Shown in pieces: positions 39,021 through 48,419 of a stretch of DNA of 64,000 nucleotides; the stretch's first letter is position 1, and each line of letters opens with the position of its first letter. A program made the translations under genes and the position numbers. Source of the DNA: Oligoflexia bacterium. GTDB taxonomy: Bacteria; Bdellovibrionota_B; Oligoflexia; Oligoflexales; JAGOVF01. The notes below the pieces were generated by a model that saw only the letters and a program-made list of their open reading frames with translations, was not told the DNA's origin and did not search any database. Location: contig JAUILP010000001.1 of assembly GCA_030432875.1 (NCBI GenBank), positions 103,086 to 167,085 on the forward strand, written 5' to 3'.

Positions 39021-39983
39021 TTAAACATTGGAGGAAATTTCAGTATCGTCGCTAAAATTATGCCTGGAACTTCTTTGCTGCATGGCCGTAACTTTCAAAA
39101 GTTCCTCAGTGTCTTGCAAAATTTTTAAGAGCTTTGGGGCTGACTCAGCAGAAACCTGGCATAATGGAAGCCTAAGATTGGCCTCACATAGCTTTAGTAA
39201 TGACAGTAAAAACTTAATGGGTCCCGGATTAGACTCGATAAACATCGCCTCAGCCATGGGCAGAAGTGTTTGGTGATATTTTTGTACAACGTCAATATTC
39301 TGAGAGCACCAAGCCTTATGGGCAGAGACATATTCGCCAGGATAAAAATTCGATAAGACACTGATAAGTCCATGGCAGCCTGCAATTAGGCTAGGAAAAT
39401 ATAGGAGATCATCACCTGACAAGATTTGTGCTTTGGTTAATCGAGTTAAGTGAGAAATATAATTTACTTCCCCACTCGCTTCCTTTATCGCCTCAAGGCC
39501 GAGCTCATTAATGATTTGAGCCAAATCGTGTACAGGAAGTTTTTGGCCGGTTCGTGACGGAACATGATAAAGACAAATAGGGACGGAAACTGCTTTTTTG
39601 ATACTTTCAAAATGTTTTAAATGTCCTTCCTTACTGGGTTTATTGTAAGGGGGGGTGACGATTAAGAGAGAATCCGCTCCTGCATCACAAGATAATTTAG
39701 AAAGCTCAATTGATTGCTGGGTATTGCTTGACCCGCTACCAGCCATAATGGCCATCGTGCTTCCCACTAAAGCACGGGCTTTTTTAATGAGGCTTAGTTT
39801 TTCTTGGACGCTGAGTGTTGGCGATTCTCCGGTCGTGCCTGCTATAACGATGCCATCGATTCCGGCATCGCGCTGCCGGAGCACTAGCCGTTCAAAGGCA
39901 GGCATATCAAGGGAAAAATCCTCATTAAAGGGGGTGACAATCGCGGTCCAAATTCCTTGAATTTTTGCTGCGTGATGTTTCAT
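39021..39983 (-). CDS. dapA: 4-hydroxy-tetrahydrodipicolinate synthase
   Basis: GIWTAIVTPF; GTTGESPTLS; LLIVTPPYNKPSKEGHLKHF; LYHVPSRTG; AIKEASGEV. Confidence 0.95.
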   Translation of the reverse strand: MKHHAAKIQGIWTAIVTPFNEDFSLDMPAFERLVLRQRDAGIDGIVIAGTTGESPTLSVQEKLSLIKKARALVGSTMAIMAGSGSSNTQQSIELSKLSCDAGADSLLIVTPPYNKPSKEGHLKHFESIKKAVSVPICLYHVPSRTGQKLPVHDLAQIINELGLEAIKEASGEVNYISHLTRLTKAQILSGDDLLYFPSLIAGCHGLISVLSNFYPGEYVSAHKAWCSQNIDVVQKYHQTLLPMAEAMFIESNPGPIKFLLSLLKLCEANLRLPLCQVSAESAPKLLKILQDTEELLKVTAMQQRSSRHNFSDDTEISSNV

Positions 39984-40148
39984 TAAAAAATCCTAATCAA
40001 GCGATGGTATTTTATTAAAATTAAATGCTAACAGTTAGAAATTCGTGTCTTTAGTGACTTAAAAACAAACGCACATCCATTTAAAAATTAATACTTGTCT
40101 GTCAGTTTCACGTTTTTTACATCTATTATTTATCTTCGATTGCATATG

Positions 40149-40367
40149 TTAAGCGGTTTTAGGGGCGTCGGGAAGCTTTTTTTCTGGAGTAGCAGGAATT
40201 TCCCTCTCAGGGCGTGGTATCCAATCTGGTTCTTCAAAGGGCAAATAAGGGCGAAGTTCGGGGTGCTTACTAAAGGGAGCTGTTTTGAGGCCACAGCTTG
40301 CAAGGCATAGGAGACCTATACTGGATAGGATAAAGGCTAGCTGTTTGGAACAAAAAAATTTATGCAT
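40149..40367 (-). CDS. Small LptM/YifL-like lipoprotein
   Basis: MHKFFCSKQLAFILSSIGLLCLASCGLKTAPF (lipobox followed by CGLK), proline-rich tail; lies upstream of dapA. Confidence 0.7.
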   Translation of the reverse strand: MHKFFCSKQLAFILSSIGLLCLASCGLKTAPFSKHPELRPYLPFEEPDWIPRPEREIPATPEKKLPDAPKTA

Positions 40368-40579
40368 AAACATAAAAAACCGAAGGGTAAACACTTTGAA
40401 ACATTATTTTGTGGGCAATTCGTCGCCCTAAAAACCCTGTCATATACCGGCTAATCATAGAAGTCCCGTGCGCACCTAAAATATAACACCCGCTCAGTCG
40501 TTACAAAAAGGCAACATTCTGCTGATGTCAATTTTCCTGGCTTTATGACAAACAAGGACAACGGTATCCTGTCATAAAT

Positions 40580-41836
40580 TTAGGGTTTTGGATAGGCCTG
40601 CGCAAATTTATCCATAAGTTTTTTAATGATTTCTAGGTTCTTGGCTTTCTTCGAAGTATATAAGGCGTTAATGGTATCGACTTTACCATAATCTGATAAT
40701 GTTCTTAGGCTTTCTGCACTAAGATGAGGGCTGATTTTGACAAGCTCTCCCGAAATAAGAGCATCTGGGGTGATGTTATTGACCTGGCAATAATTTTCAA
40801 CCGCGTTTGCCGCATGCTGCGCTTTTTTTATACTGATTTGTTTATTAAACATCTGCATTGCGACTCGTCTTTTTAAAGATTCGGGAAGTTTATTTTGTGG
40901 CGAGGGCTGTTTAAACTGACTAAATTGTCGGCACAAGGATTTCATATTTTCTTTTATATGAGTCGTGACATCGATGAGGGTAAATAAAATGATATTGTAG
41001 TGTAGACGCTTTTGCTCCAAGGCATTTAGATCGCGACTAAACATATCCCGAACACCAATGAGTCTATGAACCTCGCTGTGGGCAAGCTGCAATAGTACTT
41101 CTATTTCTGCTAAGTGCTGTGGCGTAGCGGTGAGGTTGCGACCGATCTGGTGGAGCATTTCAGCCAGTGATTCGCCAAGAATTGTGAAAACAGAAAAAAT
41201 ATCTAGTCGGCTTAACGTGGCGCGTTCATTTGCTTCTTCAAGGCTAACTAATTGAGAAAATCCCAGCGACCGGGAAACTTCCTTATCAAATATTTCATCG
41301 TCTTCAGAGTGTATGACCATTTGATGCCAGGTAAAACATTCGGTATTTTTAGCGCATTCTTCCAGGCGGTCATGAAGAGCAGCAAGCCCTTGGGCTTTAC
41401 CGAGTAAAAAATCAGAAAGTAGGGTGCGGTTCTCACAGGACTCATTGTGATAAATATAAAAAAACCTGTTGAAGTGCAGACGCGAAGTTTCTAGTAGAGA
41501 TGCGCTCATCTCAGCAAATACCGCGGCAAGTTCTCTAATCAAGGGTCTTAAGCTATAGCAGGTCATATTATTGTGTAAGCCCAGGGAACCGTATCTGGTT
41601 TGAAGTAAGGCAATGAGATCATTTTGCTTTTCAAGTAGGTAGTGGCTTAAAAAGGTTGGAGACCGAGCATTCATAAGGTTGAAGGAGTTTAATTCTAGGC
41701 GCAAGTCATCGCTATTTTTTTGGGTAATTTGCCCTGTAGACATCAAGTGATCTGCAAAAGCGAGTAGCATTTCACTCGTTTTTTGGTTGTCATATTTAAT
41801 GAGATTTTCGTACGAATGGGCATTTGAAAAAAGCAT
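40580..41836 (-). CDS. Argininosuccinate lyase-like protein lacking the signature catalytic motifs
   Basis: FDKEVSRSLGFSQLVSLEEANERATLSRLDIFSVFTILGESLAEMLHQIGRNL and MFNKQISIKKAQHAANAVENYCQVNNITPDALISGELVKISPHLSAESLRTLSDYGKVDTINA resemble ArgH segments; LHTGRSRND and SSxMPQKxNP are absent. Confidence 0.6.
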   Translation of the reverse strand: MLFSNAHSYENLIKYDNQKTSEMLLAFADHLMSTGQITQKNSDDLRLELNSFNLMNARSPTFLSHYLLEKQNDLIALLQTRYGSLGLHNNMTCYSLRPLIRELAAVFAEMSASLLETSRLHFNRFFYIYHNESCENRTLLSDFLLGKAQGLAALHDRLEECAKNTECFTWHQMVIHSEDDEIFDKEVSRSLGFSQLVSLEEANERATLSRLDIFSVFTILGESLAEMLHQIGRNLTATPQHLAEIEVLLQLAHSEVHRLIGVRDMFSRDLNALEQKRLHYNIILFTLIDVTTHIKENMKSLCRQFSQFKQPSPQNKLPESLKRRVAMQMFNKQISIKKAQHAANAVENYCQVNNITPDALISGELVKISPHLSAESLRTLSDYGKVDTINALYTSKKAKNLEIIKKLMDKFAQAYPKP

Positions 41837-42130
41837 ATTTCTTCCTAACGTTTAGAAATGATCCTATGTCTGGAATGCATAGTGCACAGTGACAGATAAC
41901 CCGGTTCAAAGAGCCGATTGACTTTTTCGCAACTGGGCTCGGTTATAATCCCTTGGCCTTAAAGACTAGCCAAGAATTATAAAATCAGCTTCATAATGCT
42001 ACCCATCGATACTGTGCCCGTTTTACCTTTAGCTTCTATTTTAACGCATGCCAATACAAAAAGCCAAAAACCCCTTAGTGAAAAGCGGCAGCTCATCGGG
42101 GCAACGTTTTAGGAGACAGTTGATCTTAGT

Positions 42131-43252
42131 CTAGTTGCTTTTAGTCAGCAGTTTTTCCGTGGCATCCATAACCTCTTCGACACTCACTTGGCGGAAGCAT
42201 TTAAGAGGCTTATCGCAAGATTTTTGCCAGCAGGGAGAGCAGGCGACTTTTGCTAAAATTTTAATGCCATTGTCATATAAATCAACTTCTTGGGCACAGC
42301 TTACGCCAAACCAGGCAATCACCGGCTTTTTTAAGGCAATGGCAATATGCATTCCCAAAGAACATCCAGAAAACACGAGGTCTGCCGCAGCTATCCATTG
42401 CACCCCTGAGCGCAGTCCTTGATCTGTTGGGGTATTGATAACGCCATCATCATCGAGAAAGGCAGATTTAATTTCGTTTTGCCTTTGCTGATCTTCTTTG
42501 CCTCCAAGTAAGGCCACGCAGTGGTTCGGGAATTTCGCGCGCCATGCTGAGACTAGGTTGATGGCATCAGGCACTTCAAGTTTTTTGTAAGGAAATAAAA
42601 CGGAACAGCCGGTATTATATCCAATTATTCCTTGAGTATTACCAATAAGCGCTTTTCTACGCGACTCTACCTCCTCTTTCTCTGAGGGGGTGAGTTCCAA
42701 AATATATGGGTCCCTCTGCCAAGTTAGGGACATGGATTCCGTAATTTGTTGGGTCTCTGGTTTTTGATTTTGAAAAAACTTCATGTCATTGTTTAGGCCC
42801 AACTCATATTGGTAGTCAGCTTCTGGATTGAGTGGCTTTATTACGCCCGTTGGCGTTAGTCCAAACCCAAATTTTTTAGAAGCCTTGCAGGTCTCAGCCA
42901 AAGCCCCCGCGGCCAGGGACTTATCAACAGCATAAAGGAGATCAAACTCGAGATATTGCAGTGTGGCAACCTCTTCACTAGAATAGAGGATTAAGCGGTC
43001 AATAAGGGGGTTGTTTATTAGTAAAGCTTTGGTACTTGGCATGGTGACCCATGTAATGTGGCTCTGAGGGTATTTTCTTTTTAAGGCGGGTAAAAGACAG
43101 GTACTTCGGAGGACGGCTCCCATGGCTTCTAGGCTAATAATTAAAATGCGCTCTTTTACCGGGTCATGGTGGGGGCAGCTAAGGCAGCTTGGGAGTTTAT
43201 AGCGGCAGGGTTTATAACCCGTAAACAAGCGGCAATCAAACTTATACTTCAT
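42131..43252 (-). CDS. Glycosyltransferase family 9 (heptosyltransferase-like)
   Basis: ILIISLEAMGAVLRSTCLLPALKRKYPQSHITWVT; LLGGKEDQ; AADLVFSGCSLGMHIAIALKKPVIAWFG. Confidence 0.85.
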   Translation of the reverse strand: MKYKFDCRLFTGYKPCRYKLPSCLSCPHHDPVKERILIISLEAMGAVLRSTCLLPALKRKYPQSHITWVTMPSTKALLINNPLIDRLILYSSEEVATLQYLEFDLLYAVDKSLAAGALAETCKASKKFGFGLTPTGVIKPLNPEADYQYELGLNNDMKFFQNQKPETQQITESMSLTWQRDPYILELTPSEKEEVESRRKALIGNTQGIIGYNTGCSVLFPYKKLEVPDAINLVSAWRAKFPNHCVALLGGKEDQQRQNEIKSAFLDDDGVINTPTDQGLRSGVQWIAAADLVFSGCSLGMHIAIALKKPVIAWFGVSCAQEVDLYDNGIKILAKVACSPCWQKSCDKPLKCFRQVSVEEVMDATEKLLTKSN

Positions 43253-43312
43253 ACATTTTCTCTAAATAAGGTAAGATATCAAAACAACGAAACCATCAGT
43301 CCTGAGAAGAAT

Positions 43313-44233
43313 ATGTCTTCAACATTAGCGATCCTGTTCCCCGGAAGTCAAGAGTGTAGCTATGATTTTGCAATAATCCAGCATTTTGTGCAAAAGCAAG
43401 GTATTGATCTTATTCAATTCGCACCAAGTCCGCCTGTAAAAAATCTTGATTTATGTCAAACGATTCCTGTGTCTCAGCGCTTAAATTACTTACTTGAGGC
43501 GCTTTTTTACACGGATGTATCAATGGTATGGTCTGGTCGCGGGGGATATGGCGTGAGCGATTTATTGCCCATGATCCCGTGGGCTAAGTTAAAAAAAATA
43601 CCCCCTAAGAAAATTATCGGGTTTTCTGATATCAGCGCCCTACATTCGGCTTTTTACGCAAAACTAGGTTGGCCTGGAATCCATGGGCCAATGGCCTTTA
43701 CGCCTTACTGGGACAAAAGTAGCCTAAAGTCAAAAAAAGATTTTTTAAAATATCTAACAGGCTTTTATGATCAGATAAGCCTTCCTCTGCAGTATATTCA
43801 GGGTGGACAACGCAAAATTTTCCCTAAAAAAAAAATGAAGGGAAACTTATTTGGTGGTTGTTTCAGCGTCTTGACTAATTTAATTGGGACCCCCTATTTT
43901 CCCAAATCCTTGGCAGGGAATATTCTCTTTTTTGAAGATATAGGAGAATCGCCACCCCGCATATTGAGGTATCTCAATCAGTGGTGCCAGGCGGGGGTGT
44001 TTAAAGGCGTGTCAGCAGTTATTTTGGGGCGCTTTGTTGGTTTAACCCAGGATCACGAACAAAACGCAAAAATGGAAAAATCTTTGATTTCTGAAATTGC
44101 TTTGCGGTTATTTCCTCTCCCAGTTTTTAGATCAAAACAGTTCGGCCATATGGCATCACAAAAATTTATTCCGATAGGTCAAGAGGGTGTTATAGATTTT
44201 GAAAAAACATTTCAGCTAACTTTTAAGGGATAA
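43313..44233 (+). CDS. ldcA: LD-carboxypeptidase (S66 family)
   Basis: VWSGRGGYGVSDLLP; IGFSDISALHSAFYAKLGWPGIHGPM; GGCFSVLTNLIGTPYFP; LFFEDIGE. Confidence 0.88.
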   Translation: MSSTLAILFPGSQECSYDFAIIQHFVQKQGIDLIQFAPSPPVKNLDLCQTIPVSQRLNYLLEALFYTDVSMVWSGRGGYGVSDLLPMIPWAKLKKIPPKKIIGFSDISALHSAFYAKLGWPGIHGPMAFTPYWDKSSLKSKKDFLKYLTGFYDQISLPLQYIQGGQRKIFPKKKMKGNLFGGCFSVLTNLIGTPYFPKSLAGNILFFEDIGESPPRILRYLNQWCQAGVFKGVSAVILGRFVGLTQDHEQNAKMEKSLISEIALRLFPLPVFRSKQFGHMASQKFIPIGQEGVIDFEKTFQLTFKG

Positions 44234-44289
44234 TCAGCTACAATTGTCAGCGAAAGCATTCGTAAAATTATAGGCTAAAAGGGATTTTT

Positions 44290-45738
44290 ATGACGGTAAA
44301 AAAACGCTTGTTTTTTTCTGGTATAGCGGGAACAGGAATGGGTTCAGTTGCAGGTCTTTTTCAGGCCCTGGGTTATTTTGTCGCGGGTAGCGATAACGCA
44401 ATTTATCCACCAATGTCGACTATGCTTGAAAAGCTGGGGATCAGAGTTTTTAGCCCCTACTCTGAAAAAAATATAGATGAATTTAAGCCTGATTTAGTGA
44501 TAGTGGGCAACGCGCTTTCGCGAGGGCATCCGGAGGCTGATTATGTCATGCGCAAACAAATACCCTTTACGAGTTTCCCAGCTTTATTGGGCGAAGAAAT
44601 ATTGAGTAAAAAAGAAACAATCGTTGTCAGCGGTACGCACGGTAAAACAACAACGACAGCCTTGATTTGTCATTTGCTTGAAGGTCTTGGTCTAAACCCA
44701 TCCTATCTTATAGGCGGAGTGCCCAAAGATAAGGAACATAGTTTTCATGTGGGTGATGGCCCCCTGTTTGCTATTGAGGGAGATGAATACGATACGGCCT
44801 TTTTTGATAAAGGGCCAAAATTTTTGCATTACCGGCCTAAGTACTTAATCGTCAATAACATTGAGTATGATCACGCTGATATATATGCCAATATCGAAGA
44901 AATATATACACAGTTTATTAAGCTAATGCGCTTGGTAGATGAGCCAAAAAATATCATTGCCAATATAGATAATCCAGGCGTCAGGGAAGTTCTGACGCGT
45001 ATGGACTATTGGGACAAAGTGACAAGCGTTGCAACTTTAGGCGAACAGGGAGCTGCGACATTCACATTCAAAAGGCGTTTGGATACTGATGCTGATGAGC
45101 GGTGGAGCGGTACTATCCATCACGAAAATCATGGTTCAGCTGCACTCAATTTGTCCATCCCTGGAGAGCACAATTTAGCTAACGCTGCCATGGCCTATTC
45201 GTTGCTCATGAGGTTGAAAGAAGCGGGAAGCCTTAACATTAGCAAAGAAGCAGATCATAAATTGGGGGATCTATTTAAGAGCTTTGCCGGCGTAAAAAGG
45301 CGGATTGAGTTGGTTGCAAAAAATTCTGGAATTTTTATCTATGAGGATTTTGCTCATCACCCGACGGCAGTTGCCGAGGGGCTTAAGTCCCTTAGATTTG
45401 CTCACCCACAAAAACGGTTGCTGGTCGCTTTTGAACCCAAAAATGCGACGAGCCGACGAAATGTTTTTACGCATGAGCTGGCAAAAAGCTTGGGTTTGGC
45501 AGATGGCATATATATTGGAGCATGTCCTCTTGATTTGCGTATTCCAGAAGAGCAGAGAATGGACACCAAAGTTCTCGGCGATTTAATCGGATCTAAAGCA
45601 AAAATATTTGACGACAACCAACATTTGTGGAACTCTTTAAGGCTGGATATCAAAAAAGAGGATATAATTGTGTTCATGTCGTCCTCAAGTTTTGATGGAA
45701 TGCAAAAAAATGCAGCTGAGTATATTCAGGCCCTTTAA
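44290..45738 (+). CDS. mpl: UDP-N-acetylmuramate:L-Ala-gamma-D-Glu-meso-DAP ligase
   Basis: FSGIAGTGMGSVAGLF; VVSGTHGKTTTTALI; FAIEGDEYDTAFFDKGPKFLHYRP; IYEDFAHHPTAV. Confidence 0.93.
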   Translation: MTVKKRLFFSGIAGTGMGSVAGLFQALGYFVAGSDNAIYPPMSTMLEKLGIRVFSPYSEKNIDEFKPDLVIVGNALSRGHPEADYVMRKQIPFTSFPALLGEEILSKKETIVVSGTHGKTTTTALICHLLEGLGLNPSYLIGGVPKDKEHSFHVGDGPLFAIEGDEYDTAFFDKGPKFLHYRPKYLIVNNIEYDHADIYANIEEIYTQFIKLMRLVDEPKNIIANIDNPGVREVLTRMDYWDKVTSVATLGEQGAATFTFKRRLDTDADERWSGTIHHENHGSAALNLSIPGEHNLANAAMAYSLLMRLKEAGSLNISKEADHKLGDLFKSFAGVKRRIELVAKNSGIFIYEDFAHHPTAVAEGLKSLRFAHPQKRLLVAFEPKNATSRRNVFTHELAKSLGLADGIYIGACPLDLRIPEEQRMDTKVLGDLIGSKAKIFDDNQHLWNSLRLDIKKEDIIVFMSSSSFDGMQKNAAEYIQAL

Positions 45739-45863
45739 CGAATTCTCATTGGGCGTTAATTAAATTTGTTGCTTTTTTTAAAATTTCCTTTTATCGTCAC
45801 GAGTCATACGTATATTTGTTTTTTAGTTTCTACTTTATATGGATAAACAAAGGAGTGAGTTTT

Positions 45864-46373
45864 ATGGTACTTTTTAAAAAAATTTCCCTTACTGCATTGG
45901 CTTTAGGTCTGACCGTCTCTATGGGTGCCTGTACTGACGATGAAAAGAAACCTGAAGAGCCTGTTCAAGCAAGTGCTGCCGAAGATGCTGCTCAAGTCAT
46001 TGATGAAGAGCCTGCACCTGCTGCTTTTGTGGCTGAGGCTGTTTATTTCGATTTTGATGATTATAGCTTGAGAGCTGATACCCAGGAAAACCTCAATTCA
46101 TTAGGCGCTCATTTAAAAGAGGCCGCTGGAACATCTGTTCAAATTGAAGGCCATTGCGACGAGCGTGGTTCTAATGAATATAATTTGGCCCTTGGTGAGC
46201 GTCGTGCTAACTCAGTGAAAAACTACTTAGTGCAACTTGGTGTAGAAGCTGGTAGCTTGAATACTATTAGTTATGGTGAGGAAAGACCTGCTGCTGAAGG
46301 TCATGATGAGTCAGCATGGAGTAAAAACCGTAGAGCAGAGTTCATCTTAAATATGAGCGCTCCCGGTTCCTAA
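45864..46373 (+). CDS. pal: Peptidoglycan-associated lipoprotein (OmpA C-terminal domain)
   Basis: Lipobox LTVSMGAC; VYFDFDDYSLR; IEGHCDERGSNEYNLALGERRANSVKNYL. Confidence 0.93.
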   Translation: MVLFKKISLTALALGLTVSMGACTDDEKKPEEPVQASAAEDAAQVIDEEPAPAAFVAEAVYFDFDDYSLRADTQENLNSLGAHLKEAAGTSVQIEGHCDERGSNEYNLALGERRANSVKNYLVQLGVEAGSLNTISYGEERPAAEGHDESAWSKNRRAEFILNMSAPGS

Positions 46374-46394
46374 TCTTTTTGTTTTTGTTTATAT

Positions 46395-46428
46395 AAGGCG
46401 TAGATTTTATCTGCGCCTTTTTTGTTTT
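46395..46428 (+). terminator. Rho-independent terminator after pal
   Basis: AAGGCGTAGAT-TTT-ATCTGCGCCTT followed by a T-run. Confidence 0.8.
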
Positions 46429-46841
46429 GCCTCAAATTATTGCAAATTTAATAAAATGCTTATAAAGTTAAAGCATATGGGTGGGGTGTGGTGAAATTTT
46501 GTATAGAGGTTTTTCCTCCCTACCATAGGAAAACAGAGTGCTGTTGGAGCGTGGTTCGGGTAGTTCGCTTTGTGTTGTAAAAAAAATATGAAGTTTGTGC
46601 CTATGCGCTACGTATTCATGTCATAAAAACGGATGTGCTTGGGATTTTGACGTTTATAATATTTTATGTATAAAGTTAAATTTATCAGACATAAGTTGGT
46701 GCGTGGTCTTAAAAATAAACAATTTTGTTGATGTTTTTGGTCTGCGATAGATCGTTCTGATATATCCTTGTCCCGCATCTTTTTTTATGGCTCTTTTGAA
46801 ACTATAAGAGTTCATAAAACTCAGAAAAGGGATTTCTAGTT

Positions 46842-48419
46842 ATGTTTACCGCTGAAAGCTTAGGGATTGTTGCTCTCATTTTAATGGGCCTTTTTATAGG
46901 TCTTTTTATTTTTGGTGTCTACGCTAATAAAAAGCGCTTGGCAGCGACGTTTGAAGCAGCGCAAAAAGAATCAGCGCGGCTGATGGAAGAAGCGCGAAAA
47001 GAGTCCGATCGGATTGTCCGAAACGCAATTAGAGAAGCAAAAGAAGAAAACCAAAATAGGCGTAAGCGTCTTGATCAAGAGCATCGTCAAAAGCAAACCG
47101 ACATTCAAAAAATAGAACAAAAATTGAAAGCAAGGGAAGGTGCTCTTGAAAAGAAACTCCTTCATATAGAGAAAAAAGAAAAAGAAATAGAAAAAATAGA
47201 AGAAAACTTAGAAAGTGAAGAGGCTAAATATAGAGGGCTGATGAAGCAAGCTGAGCAAACGATCAACGAGACTCGGCATGTTTTAGAGGCAACAGCAAAT
47301 ATGTCCAGTGATGAGGCTAAAAAGCATCTCTTAAAAATCATGGAAGAAAAAGCGCGTGAGGAAATTAAAGAAAAGCTCACCAATATTGAAGAAGAGATGA
47401 AAAAAGAAGCCGAAATTAAGGCTCAGTCTATAGTGAGCTTAGCCGCGCAACGTGTTGCAAGTGAGTACGTAAATGATTCAACAATATCTGTAGTATCTCT
47501 CCCTAGTGAGGATATGAAGGGACGTATAATTGGGCGGGAAGGTCGCAATATAAGAGCGATTGAACAGGCAACTGGTGTCGATTTGATTATTGATGATACC
47601 CCGGAAGCGGTCATTATTTCCTGCTTCAATCCTATCCGCAGAGAAATCGCAAAAATTGCCTTAGAAAAACTAATCGCAGATGGCCGTATTCACCCGGCGA
47701 GAATTGAAGAAACGGTGCAAAGGGTGACGGAGGATTTTGATGTTACGATTAGGGAGGCCGGTGAGCAAGCGGCACTCGATTTAGGAATCACTGATTTGGC
47801 TCCGGATCTTATTTTTCAACTAGGCAAATTGCGCTTTAAGGTAACTGGAGGTCACTCCGTGTTACAGCATTCAGTAGAGACGGCGCGTATTTGTTCTATT
47901 ATGGCAGCAGAGCTCGGTATGCCTCAACGTAAAGCTAAAAGGGCTGGCTTACTCCATGATATCGGTAAGGCTGTAGAACATGATGTCGAGGGGCATCATG
48001 CAGATATTGGGGCAAATCTCTGCGAAAAAATAGGCGAAGACCCCCAGATCGTAAAAGCAATTAGGGCCCATCATAGTGAAGAAACGGCAGAGCTTGACTC
48101 GTTGTCTGTTATTCTTCATGCCGCAAACTATTTGTCTGAACAAAGACCCGGAGCCCGAAAAGATGCTCTCGAAAGCTATATTAAGCGCCTAGATGATATG
48201 GAGAGCCTGGTAAAGCAAAATGATAAAATTGATCAGGTATTTGTGATGCAATCTGGTAAGGAAATCAGGGCAATCGTCACATCCACCAACGCCCGGGATG
48301 ATGATATTATTCATTTGGCAAACGATGTCGCCTCTAGATTGCGCAAAGAAATGTCCTTTCCTGGACAAATTCGAGTTTCTGTAACTCGGGACAATAAGTT
48401 TATGGATTTTGCCAAGTGA
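46842..48419 (+). CDS. rny: Ribonuclease Y
   Basis: N-terminal TM plus coiled coil; KH segment GRIIGREGRNIRAIEQATGVDLIIDDTPEAV; HD segment GLLHDIGKAVEHDVEGHHADIGA. Confidence 0.96.
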   Translation: MFTAESLGIVALILMGLFIGLFIFGVYANKKRLAATFEAAQKESARLMEEARKESDRIVRNAIREAKEENQNRRKRLDQEHRQKQTDIQKIEQKLKAREGALEKKLLHIEKKEKEIEKIEENLESEEAKYRGLMKQAEQTINETRHVLEATANMSSDEAKKHLLKIMEEKAREEIKEKLTNIEEEMKKEAEIKAQSIVSLAAQRVASEYVNDSTISVVSLPSEDMKGRIIGREGRNIRAIEQATGVDLIIDDTPEAVIISCFNPIRREIAKIALEKLIADGRIHPARIEETVQRVTEDFDVTIREAGEQAALDLGITDLAPDLIFQLGKLRFKVTGGHSVLQHSVETARICSIMAAELGMPQRKAKRAGLLHDIGKAVEHDVEGHHADIGANLCEKIGEDPQIVKAIRAHHSEETAELDSLSVILHAANYLSEQRPGARKDALESYIKRLDDMESLVKQNDKIDQVFVMQSGKEIRAIVTSTNARDDDIIHLANDVASRLRKEMSFPGQIRVSVTRDNKFMDFAK

